Below, piece by piece: positions 1-6,039 of a stretch of DNA of 10,736 nt. The DNA is taken from contig JBDHTO010000037.1 in assembly GCA_039808665.1 (NCBI GenBank), positions 1 through 10,736 on the forward strand. Reading direction: 5' to 3'. Position 1 is the first letter of the stretch. Each line of letters opens with the position of its first letter. The position numbers and the translations under genes are program-made. The notes under the pieces are model-generated. The model was not told the origin of the DNA. It was given only the letters and a program-made list of their open reading frames with translations, and ran no database searches. Source of the stretch: JBDHTO01 sp039808665 (lineage in GTDB: Bacteria > Pseudomonadota > Alphaproteobacteria > Paracaedibacterales > JAKBAR01).

Positions 1-880
1 TATGTCGGCTCAAAATATCTAAAAGGGCAAGAATATTTAAGGTTTCGGTCATGTTTTCCCAATTGTTTGGAAGAGCCATAGACAAGCCCTTGAAAAACTG
101 TGTTTCAAATGCTTTGGGCATTTTATGGGCATAGCGCGTCATATTGGCAATATCTTGGAGGAAAGACCCTGAAAAGCTAAATTCCGTATCCAAAAGGGCG
201 GATATCTCCCATCCATTTTCACCCGTTGTCACAAGGATATTTTCTGGACCAAAATCACCGTGAGTAAAGTGGGGATTTTTTTCCAAAATGGTAAAGTCTG
301 TATGTTCAATACGTTGAACGATGGCGTTTATCATGGTTGTGCTCAACGCACGTTGAACAGGTTCCTTTTGAAGGGCATTTAGCCCATATGCTTTGATATC
401 CCTAGCATAATCGATGATCTTGATATTGAGTGCTTCGTCAAAAAAACCAGCATGATCAAAGGGAAATTTTTGAAAACTGCTTAAGAGTTTTCCAACACTT
501 TCCATGATTCGAAAGTCAGGATCCTTGTGGTTAAGCAGAACATCACGAAGGGATATACCGGGCATATCTTCTAGGATAGAAAAACTTATCCCATCATACA
601 TGCCCGTATAAAAAACCCTGGGAACGGGGATTTCACCCCTTAGCATATGATAGATATTTTTCTCTCTCATCCCCGCTTTGGAATCACTCAGGTAAAGGCG
701 AAGAATAGCAGAAGAATCCTTTCCATGAACCCTGAGGTTGAGATTACGATTTCCACCACTTAGGATATCAAAGGATTCTGGTATAAAATTTGGAATACCT
801 TGATCCATCAAGGTTTTTAGGATGTGCTGAGAGGGTAAGGATTCTTCTAAATACGGGTGTTCCCAATCTTTTTTAAACAT
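1..880 (-). CDS. Aminoglycoside phosphotransferase-fold small-molecule kinase, C-terminus beyond window
   Basis: An uninterrupted frame runs from an ATG at 880 to the left edge of the window, giving 293 codons with no stop, so the C-terminus is missing. The start is supported by AAGGA 8 nt upstream. The catalytic signature of the APH/choline-kinase fold is visible: HGDFGPENIL at residues 207-216 (catalytic loop HGDxxxxN) and LLDTEF at 229-234, where D231 is the expected Mg-binding Asp. The N-lobe contains SGGNRNLNLRV (41-51), a nucleotide-loop-like segment, and ILEDMPG (102-108), a hinge-like segment. Family members phosphorylate small hydroxylated substrates such as aminoglycosides, choline, homoserine or sugars; nothing seen identifies the substrate, and resistance should not be assumed. 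It is divergent from the dehydrogenase gene, about 150 nt from that gene's likely start. Call based on motifs, good confidence for family, none for substrate. Confidence 0.85.
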   Translation of the reverse strand, partial: MFKKDWEHPYLEESLPSQHILKTLMDQGIPNFIPESFDILSGGNRNLNLRVHGKDSSAILRLYLSDSKAGMREKNIYHMLRGEIPVPRVFYTGMYDGISFSILEDMPGISLRDVLLNHKDPDFRIMESVGKLLSSFQKFPFDHAGFFDEALNIKIIDYARDIKAYGLNALQKEPVQRALSTTMINAIVQRIEHTDFTILEKNPHFTHGDFGPENILVTTGENGWEISALLDTEFSFSGSFLQDIANMTRYAHKMPKAFETQFFKGLSMALPNNWENMTETLNILALLDILSRH

Positions 881-965
881 GGTTTAGTTCCTTACCTGAA
901 TCAACTCAGATGACTCTATCAAAAATGGATAAGCTGGAAAATGAAAACAGAGTTTAGTCGGTACC

Positions 966-994
966 TTGACAAGATTTTCAGAGTGCTTTAGTTC
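966..994 (+). promoter_or_regulatory. Possible promoter of the SDR gene: perfect -35 box, poor -10 box
   Basis: TTGACA at 966-971 matches the sigma-70 -35 consensus exactly. A 17-nt spacer leads to TAGTTC at 989-994, which matches the -10 consensus in only two positions. If used, transcription would start near 1001, about 30 nt before the ATG at 1032. The same TTG would be the most upstream possible start codon of the SDR frame, so the promoter reading argues against that start. Confidence 0.35.
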
Positions 995-1031
995 CTGTGA
1001 AGAGAGTGATTCAAATACAAGGTTGGATAGG

Positions 1032-1856
1032 ATGCGCGCTTTTGTAATGTTTTTATTTCTGCTGCTTCAGACAGAGGGGTACTGTGGAAAATTGGATGGA
1101 AAAATTGCCATTATTACGGGAGCAAGTAAGGGCATTGGAAAAGACATTGCCAAGCTTTTTGCAAAAGAAGGTGCAACCGTTGTTTTAGCCAGTCGTACTG
1201 AAAATGATTTGAAAAATGTGTCTATTGACATTCAAAAGTCGGGTGGAAAAGCTTCTTATACGGTGACTGATGTTTCAAAGCTCCAAGATGTGGAAAATCT
1301 TGTCTCCCAGACCCTCAAAGATTATGGTCGTATTGATATTTTAATCCATAATGCGGGTATATATCCCATAAACCTTGTAGAAGATATGCAGGCCCAGGAA
1401 TGGGATAAGGTGATCGCCACAAATCTTACGAGTGCGTTTTATCTTGTTAAAGCTTGTCTTCCCACAATGAAAAAGCAGAAATATGGAAGAATGATTTTTA
1501 CATCGTCTATTTCAGGGCCGCGTGTGGGGCTTCCCGGTGTATCACATTATACGGCGTCCAAGGCGGGGATGAATGGATTTATGCGAACGATTGCCATAGA
1601 ACTTGCAAAGTATGGTATTACCGTGAATGCTGTTGAGCCTGGAAATATTATTTCAGAAGGATTTGAAGAGATGGGGGAAGAACACAAACGCAAGATACTT
1701 TCCGCTATCCCGATGAATCGTCTTGGTACGGGAGAGGATGTGGGGCAGGCACACTTGTTTTTGGCAAGTGATGCTGCAAACTATATCACAGGACAATCAA
1801 TCATTGTGGATGGGGGACAAACACTTTCTGAATCGGATGCTTTAATCCCTCGATAG
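1032..1856 (+). CDS. Short-chain dehydrogenase/reductase (SDR), 3-oxoacyl-ACP reductase-like
   Basis: A classical SDR oxidoreductase with a Rossmann fold, using NAD(P)H on an unidentified carbonyl/alcohol substrate. Numbered from this ATG (274 aa), the motifs are TGASKGIG at 29-36 (cofactor loop), HNAG at 106-109, N131, catalytic S159 in SSISG, YTASK with Y173 and K177, and PG at 206-207. The C-terminus has the SDR ITGQSIIVDGG segment. The overall look is FabG-like, but the real substrate is uncertain. The start is ambiguous: the frame is open back to TTG 966, which coincides with a -35 box. ATG 1032 has AAGG 9 nt upstream but adds a 20-residue hydrophobic leader (MRAFVMFLFLLLQTEGYCGK) before the core. 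TTG 1092 would give the usual SDR length and has GAGGGG about 12 nt upstream. The leader could be a signal or anchor segment, or may not be translated. A hairpin terminator follows. Confidence 0.85.
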   Translation: MRAFVMFLFLLLQTEGYCGKLDGKIAIITGASKGIGKDIAKLFAKEGATVVLASRTENDLKNVSIDIQKSGGKASYTVTDVSKLQDVENLVSQTLKDYGRIDILIHNAGIYPINLVEDMQAQEWDKVIATNLTSAFYLVKACLPTMKKQKYGRMIFTSSISGPRVGLPGVSHYTASKAGMNGFMRTIAIELAKYGITVNAVEPGNIISEGFEEMGEEHKRKILSAIPMNRLGTGEDVGQAHLFLASDAANYITGQSIIVDGGQTLSESDALIPR

Positions 1857-1893
1857 GGTCCCAAAAACGTCGTTTTGAAAAATATTACAAATT

Positions 1894-1925
1894 AAAAGCT
1901 CGGCACATAACCGGGCTCTTTTTTT
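1894..1925 (+). terminator. Intrinsic terminator downstream of the SDR gene
   Basis: The stem AGCTCGG (1897-1903) pairs with CCGGGCT (1911-1917), including one U-G pair, around a CACATAA loop, and is followed by CTTTTTTT. It lies 40 nt after the SDR stop. An A-run on the left side is short (AAAA), so it may also work weakly for the minus strand. It is nearly identical to the terminator at 4034-4066 (see findings). Confidence 0.8.
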
Positions 1926-1945
1926 GAGATTCGCCAAGAGCTCTC

Positions 1946-2038
1946 TTACTCGTTTTTGTGAATATGTTTGTCGGGTGTGACATCCTCAATCAGGTGTATG
2001 TGAGCGTATTTGCCATGTTTTTCAGTAATATCCACCAA
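1946..2038 (-). pseudogene. Relic of a patatin-like phospholipase C-terminus (paralogue of the gene at 4096-5226)
   Basis: The minus strand reads 30 codons ending in TAA at 1946-1948 and bounded upstream by an in-frame TAG (2039-2041). The peptide contains HIHLIED followed directly by VTPDKHIHKNE. The intact patatin has HMHLIED near residue 300 and ends in VTSDKHIHRHY, with about 57 residues between the two segments. At the DNA level 1957-1984 matches 4107-4134 at 26 of 28 positions, and 1981-1992 equals 4302-4313. The junction falls on CATC, which also occurs at both corresponding sites of the intact gene. This fits an in-frame internal deletion at a 4-nt repeat in a duplicated copy that lost everything upstream. 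The adjacent terminator is also duplicated. There is no catalytic motif and no start codon with a ribosome binding site, so it is very unlikely to be a functional gene. Confidence 0.7.
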
Positions 2039-2056
2039 CTAATAAATAACTTTAAC

Positions 2057-2084
2057 TTGAATTGTATATTTTTGATCTTATATA
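2057..2084 (+). promoter_or_regulatory. Likely sigma-70-type promoter of the F-box/TPR gene
   Basis: TTGAAT (2057-2062) and TATATA (2079-2084) are separated by 16 nt in AT-rich DNA. The start codon follows 36 nt later at 2121. The shifted -10 TATAGA (2081-2086, spacing 18) is an alternative. The Shine-Dalgarno is weak (TGGGA, ending about 6 nt before the ATG). Confidence 0.5.
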
Positions 2085-2120
2085 GAAAACATACACAAAG
2101 ATAAAGATGATGGGATAATT

Positions 2121-3869
2121 ATGAATGCACAACGATTATGTCAAATTTTGCTGAGCACTGCGACAGTTCTTTATCTTCTTCCTCTTAACGCGATGGAGAT
2201 GGAGGGAGATCCTGATGAATCGAATATGTATGACGTACCCATAAATGTTTCAGCAAGGAGGGCCCCAACACATAAACGTCCGCGCGATGAGGTTCAAAAC
2301 AACACACAAGAAAAACCCCTCAAAAAGAAAAGAAAGATAGGGGGAGAAAGCGAACCCTCTCTCGAGATAGAAATTGCTGAAGCTCCCAAAGTTCCTCAGG
2401 ACTCATTTGTCCATTTTCCGGATGAGTTACGTGCTTATTTCATAGGTTTCATGAATCTTAAGGATCCTGATATAGCCTTTCATGCAACAAACAAGGCATA
2501 TCATACGCTGATGGAGTCAAAATATGCGGAACTCAATCGCTCTCTTAGGCATGTTCAATGGCATGGTTCAGATCTAACACAGCGTAATTTGTATTTTTTT
2601 AATACACGTTACCGTACTTTACTTGGATTGTATGCCAATATCAAAAAGGGAATAGTCTATAAAGAAGATAGAACTCGCTTTGAAAGACTTTGCACAATCA
2701 TTCAAGAAGCTCCTTTCTTTGAGAGCCAGCATCCTTCCAAAACCTATGCCAATTTTTTGCGTTTGGATCTTGCAGTAGTACGTCCTACAGATTTTGATGT
2801 TGGATTTTTCGATGAACAAAATCGTAGAGCTCTACAACAAGCTTCAGCTCCTTTGGGGAGCATGCTTCGCACGTTTGCCGCACAAGAAAATCCCAAAACG
2901 CTCCAAAATGAAACGGCCCTTTATTTTCATTGTGCATGTTTTGCTTCTTCTTTTTCTGAACACGCATTCAAGGTCTTAAAGAAGCAACCCTTATACACAC
3001 AATTAACAGGGTCTTTTATGGATGTCCTGAATGAAGAGCTTTTGACATTAAAATCAACACCAGGATTGTCTAGTGGCCCTGAGTGGGACGAAACCTGGGA
3101 GAGGATAATTGATCTGGATCCAGGTGTGACACTTAGACAATTGTACGAAGCCGTTTTTTCCCATCTTAAATCAGGGCATGATTCTAAGGTTTCCAAATAT
3201 ATTGAGAAAATAGGGGAGATTTTTGGGAAAGAAGCTAAAGAAGTTCTAGCAAAATATTATTGGGATATTGGCACCCACTATTTTGATGACCGAGAGAATT
3301 CCAAGGCTCTTCCGTACTTTATGAAGGGGCTTGAGTTTTTTGGAGAATATCCTCCAGCAGAGTTTTACGATAATATTGCTACTGCTCATTATCAAGAAGA
3401 AAATTTTGTCAAGGCCGCTGAGTACTACGAGAAAGAGCTTGAGCTTCTTGGAGAGCGAGCCAGGGCAGTTGAGTATACACCTCTTTGTGAGTCCTATTTT
3501 CACGCAGGAAATTTTCTCAGGGCTATGGAGTGCTATGAGAAAGTAATTGAAATTTGTAATGGTGATATTGATAGTATTGGCGTAGAAATTATTTATTCCT
3601 TCCTTACCATGTGTTACATGAAATTAGAAAATGGGGAGGATGAAAAAATCATCCACTATGGTGAACAGTGGTATGAAAAGGAATACGAGATACCTATTCC
3701 TCCTGAAAAAGTAGAAGAGATTCTTCAAGCCCTTAGGGCTGCCTATACGCGTATGGGAAATCACGAACGTGCAGACTTTTTTGGTAAAGTTCTTGAGGAA
3801 TTTAATCAAGAAGATGTGGAGGAGTTAAGTGAAGAAGAGGGATCAGATCCAGAAGCATCCCAGGGATAA
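2121..3869 (+). CDS. Secretable F-box-like / TPR protein, candidate host-directed effector
   Basis: A 582-aa protein I do not recognise as a named family. Seen in order: a Sec-type signal peptide at 1-24 (hydrophobic LLSTATVLYLLPLNA, probable cleavage after LNA); an acidic then very basic low-complexity stretch with KRPR (52-55) and PLKKKRKIG (66-74), resembling a bipartite or SV40-type nuclear localisation signal; an F-box-like segment at about 97-137 beginning VHFPDELRAYFIGFMNLKD, where FPDEL and the following D-x-x-x-A spacing fit the F-box pattern; an uncharacterised, probably helical middle (140-375); about five degenerate tetratricopeptide repeats at about 378-562 (for example residues around AEYYEKELELLGE and AMECYEKVIEIC); and an acidic tail (EELSEEEGSDPE). 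F-box proteins recruit substrates to eukaryotic SCF ubiquitin ligases, and TPRs bind proteins. Bacterial F-box proteins are typically effectors of intracellular bacteria. Export beyond the periplasm is not shown by the sequence. The gene is monocistronic, with its own promoter. Confidence 0.8.
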   Translation: MNAQRLCQILLSTATVLYLLPLNAMEMEGDPDESNMYDVPINVSARRAPTHKRPRDEVQNNTQEKPLKKKRKIGGESEPSLEIEIAEAPKVPQDSFVHFPDELRAYFIGFMNLKDPDIAFHATNKAYHTLMESKYAELNRSLRHVQWHGSDLTQRNLYFFNTRYRTLLGLYANIKKGIVYKEDRTRFERLCTIIQEAPFFESQHPSKTYANFLRLDLAVVRPTDFDVGFFDEQNRRALQQASAPLGSMLRTFAAQENPKTLQNETALYFHCACFASSFSEHAFKVLKKQPLYTQLTGSFMDVLNEELLTLKSTPGLSSGPEWDETWERIIDLDPGVTLRQLYEAVFSHLKSGHDSKVSKYIEKIGEIFGKEAKEVLAKYYWDIGTHYFDDRENSKALPYFMKGLEFFGEYPPAEFYDNIATAHYQEENFVKAAEYYEKELELLGERARAVEYTPLCESYFHAGNFLRAMECYEKVIEICNGDIDSIGVEIIYSFLTMCYMKLENGEDEKIIHYGEQWYEKEYEIPIPPEKVEEILQALRAAYTRMGNHERADFFGKVLEEFNQEDVEELSEEEGSDPEASQG

Positions 3870-4033
3870 ATGAGATGTTCTTGAATGATGGATCTCGGGA
3901 TAAGAAAAGCCTTGAGCCCTTCGCGACCATTAAACAAAGGCTTGAAAGCAAGGTGCTCTCTTTGTGACCTCTTTTCAAAGGGATTTTTCAGGTCGAAAGT
4001 GTTCGAGGTACTGAAAATAGAGACCTTTTGATG
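3870..4033. other. Intergenic region between convergent genes, with a nested inverted repeat
   Basis: No coding frame is convincing here. A nested hairpin is visible: TTTTCAG (3985-3991) pairs with CTGAAAA (4011-4017), and inside it TCGAA (3993-3997) pairs with TTCGA (4002-4006) around AGTG. No T-run follows directly, so it is not a classical terminator. The plus-strand transcript of the F-box gene probably ends at the bidirectional terminator just to the right. Confidence 0.5.
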
Positions 4034-4066
4034 AAAAAAAGCCCGGCATATAACCGGGCTTTTTTA
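4034..4066 (-). terminator. Strong bidirectional intrinsic terminator ending the six-gene operon
   Basis: A perfect stem AGCCCGG (4040-4046) / CCGGGCT (4054-4060) with loop CATATAA is flanked by an A7 run on the left and a T-run on the right, so both strands give a hairpin followed by U residues. It sits 30 nt after the patatin stop on the minus strand and 165 nt after the F-box/TPR stop on the plus strand, and probably serves both convergent transcripts. Confidence 0.9.
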
Positions 4067-4095
4067 TAGGAGAGAGTGTGATCTTCACATAAACT

Positions 4096-5226
4096 TTAGT
4101 AGTGTCTGTGAATATGTTTGTCGGATGTAACATCACCGACAAAGTGCTCGCGCAAGGGTGCTGTTGTTTTCTTCCCAACATTATCATAGTTTTCCTTAAT
4201 CCACTTATCTGCAGCAGCGCGACCTTTTTCGAAAAGGTGCGTCAGGAATTCCCACTCTGTGTTGAGTTTACTGGACCAGCCGAGATCTTGGAACACAGAC
4301 TCATCCTCAATCAAGTGCATGTGAACACGCTTGACTTTGTTTTTGTCCAAAAGTCCCTTGTCAATCAGGTCGCTGATAAAGCTAATTGCACGCATCTCAC
4401 GAACAACGGACGCGTTGTTTGTAATTTCATTCAATCTATCCGCAATTTCCCGTGATGATGTGGGGAGGTGCTCGCGTACTGTGGGGTTGAGCTGTACCAA
4501 AACGATATCCGGTGTTTCGCAATTATAGATAAGTGGGAAAAACACAGGGTTTCCAATAAATCCACCATCCCAATAATATTCACCATCCACCTTCACGGCG
4601 TTGTGAATTGTTGGAAGACACGCTGTTGCAAGGAGTGCTTCTGGCTTCAACTCTGCGTTGCCAAAAACTTTCAAACGGCCTGTATAAACGTGTGTGGCAC
4701 AAAGATAAACTTTGACATCCGTGTTTTTACGAAGGTAATCAAAGTCAAAACATTTGATGATTGTATCGCGAAGAGGGTCTGTCCCCATAGGGTTGAGTTC
4801 ATAGGGAGAGAACATGCGGCTAAGCAAGTCAAACATCAAAAACCCGGGTGAATTATACATGGTATACTTACCAAGCATCTTATCAATAGGACCACGATTA
4901 TTGAGGGAGCTATGTTTACCAACATTGGAAATTTCCTGCCAAAATTTGCGCAGTTCTTCTCGAGCTGTTTGTTGATTACCCTTCATTAATCCCTGAGCAA
5001 CAGCAACAGCGTTCATACCACCCGCACTTGTTCCTGTAACACCTTCGATTTTAAAGCGACCATCTTCAAGGAGCCTATCCATGACACCCCAAGAAAACGC
5101 ACCATGGGCACCACCGCCTTGGAGAGCAACAGAAATAGCTTTTTGCTCATTACCGTTGCCAGATGCCTTTTTCGGTGCTGCTGCAACTTTATCTTCTTTT
5201 TTTACCGTTGGTTTTTTTGTGGCCAT
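4096..5226 (-). CDS. Patatin-like phospholipase with DUF3734-type C-terminal part
   Basis: A 376-aa serine lipid acyl hydrolase. Seen: oxyanion-hole motif GGGAHG (37-42), nucleophile elbow GTSAG (65-69, Ser67), and the catalytic-dyad DGG (220-222, Asp220), so the active site is complete. The first 30 residues are Lys/Ala-rich and probably disordered (KKPTVKKEDK, AAAPKK); no signal peptide. The C-terminal third (WSSKLNTEWEFLTHLFEKGR and following) looks like the DUF3734 extension of alphaproteobacterial patatins, and a His-rich tail DKHIHRHY closes the protein. The family cleaves acyl chains from phospholipids or other acyl esters; some intracellular bacteria use patatins as virulence factors, which here is only a possibility. 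The ATG at 5226 is chosen over upstream starts because GGAGG (5236-5240) lies 9 nt before it and the upstream frame overlaps the STAS gene. Last gene of the operon, 13 nt after the STAS stop. Confidence 0.92.
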   Translation of the reverse strand: MATKKPTVKKEDKVAAAPKKASGNGNEQKAISVALQGGGAHGAFSWGVMDRLLEDGRFKIEGVTGTSAGGMNAVAVAQGLMKGNQQTAREELRKFWQEISNVGKHSSLNNRGPIDKMLGKYTMYNSPGFLMFDLLSRMFSPYELNPMGTDPLRDTIIKCFDFDYLRKNTDVKVYLCATHVYTGRLKVFGNAELKPEALLATACLPTIHNAVKVDGEYYWDGGFIGNPVFFPLIYNCETPDIVLVQLNPTVREHLPTSSREIADRLNEITNNASVVREMRAISFISDLIDKGLLDKNKVKRVHMHLIEDESVFQDLGWSSKLNTEWEFLTHLFEKGRAAADKWIKENYDNVGKKTTAPLREHFVGDVTSDKHIHRHY

Positions 5227-5235
5227 ATCAACATT

Positions 5236-5240
5236 CCTCC
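5236..5240 (-). promoter_or_regulatory. Shine-Dalgarno GGAGG of the patatin gene
   Basis: GGAGG begins on the last base of the STAS stop codon TAG (5240-5242) and lies 9 nt before the ATG at 5226. It fixes the start and suggests termination-reinitiation coupling between the STAS protein and the phospholipase. Confidence 0.8.
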
Positions 5241-5569
5241 TAGAGCCCTTTAAGAGCTTCTGCACGGTTTTCCTTAATGGAAAGCATGCTCGAGAAGCCG
5301 CTTATATCAAAAACTTCCTTAATGTGAGGTTTCATTCCGCAAAGGTGGAGTGCTCCAGATGAGGCTTTAAGTCTTTTTGCAGCCATCAAAATGACACGAA
5401 GTCCCGCTGAGCTGATGTAGTCGAGTGTGGAAAAATCGATGATAACCTTATTTCCATCCTCAAACCCGCCGAGCACGGCATCTTCAAAACCCTTGGCAAC
5501 AGCGCTATCAACGCGTCCGTGAAGAGTCAGAATAACCGTTTGACCTTCTTTTTCAACCTTTACATCCAT
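5240..5569 (-). CDS. STAS-domain anti-sigma factor antagonist (RsbV/SpoIIAA type)
   Basis: A 109-aa single STAS domain. The phosphorylation-site region YISSAGLRVIL (51-61) aligns with the SpoIIAA/RsbV site YMDSSGLGV, placing the phospho-acceptor at Ser54; the usual Asp before it is Ser53 here. In the family, the unphosphorylated form binds and sequesters the RsbW-type kinase, and phosphorylation by that kinase releases it. Both a kinase and a PP2C phosphatase lie immediately upstream in the operon. The start is ATG 5569, because AGAGG sits 5 nt upstream; an in-frame TTG at 5590 would add seven residues and is less likely. Length and fold fit the family closely. Confidence 0.92.
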   Translation of the reverse strand: MDVKVEKEGQTVILTLHGRVDSAVAKGFEDAVLGGFEDGNKVIIDFSTLDYISSAGLRVILMAAKRLKASSGALHLCGMKPHIKEVFDISGFSSMLSIKENRAEALKGL

Positions 5570-5616
5570 GTCATCCTCTCTACCTAACAACCTATACCAA
5601 AAGTATTAATTTTTAA

Positions 5617-6039
5617 TTAATGGGGAAACTTTAATGTCAAAATATTGTGATCATCCTTAAATTCGTATTTCAAATCCCTGGCAAATGTTTTAGCAAAATA
5701 GACGCCAAGACCACCTATGGGCCTGTCTTCAACGCTCTTTGAAAGATCTGGCATTTTGGCTGAAAGAGGATCAAAAGGAACGCCATTATCGCGAAGTGTA
5801 ATCAACAGCGTATCATCAACGCCGTCGTACTCAATCTCCACATGAATTTTCCCTTCTTTTTTCTCTGGAAATCCATAAGAAATAATATTTGTCATAAGCT
5901 CATCCAGGACAAGATTGATATTGAACATAAGCTTATCGGAAAGATCATGAGTTTTTTGAAGGTCAATTAACAGAAAACCCAGTCGGGAAATTTCCGCGAT
6001 ATGATTTTTAAATGTCCAGATTTCCTTGAATTTATTCAC
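5617..6039 (-). CDS. RsbW-type serine kinase / anti-sigma factor (HATPase_c_2 domain)
   Basis: A 140-aa stand-alone GHKL ATPase. Seen: N-box LVLDELMTNIISYGF with E47 and N51, G1 box DNGVPFDP (84-91), and G2 box GGLGVYF (109-115). There is no dimerisation/histidine-box domain, so it is not a histidine kinase but the SpoIIAB/RsbW kind, which phosphorylates its STAS partner and binds a sigma factor or another target. It starts at GTG 6039 inside the end of the phosphatase gene (8-nt overlap, GTGAATAA), with AAGGAG (6047-6052) 7 nt upstream. Longer readings of the frame, up to 6207, merely run through the phosphatase gene in another frame. The gap to the STAS start is 47 nt. The catalytic residues are intact, so kinase activity is expected. 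Confidence 0.9.
   Translation of the reverse strand: MNKFKEIWTFKNHIAEISRLGFLLIDLQKTHDLSDKLMFNINLVLDELMTNIISYGFPEKKEGKIHVEIEYDGVDDTLLITLRDNGVPFDPLSAKMPDLSKSVEDRPIGGLGVYFAKTFARDLKYEFKDDHNILTLKFPH

Noticed and set aside
1..880. Antibiotic resistance gene
   Set aside because: Only the general APH-fold signature is visible, which is shared by many housekeeping kinases; nothing points to an aminoglycoside substrate.
966..1031. TTG at 966 as the start of the SDR protein (22 extra residues)
   Set aside because: The codon is the first three bases of a perfect TTGACA -35 box, lacks a Shine-Dalgarno, and the extra residues resemble nothing in the SDR family.
4102..4851. Plus-strand ORFs antisense to the patatin gene
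   Set aside because: They lack ribosome binding sites and recognisable motifs, and mirror a gene with a complete catalytic site.
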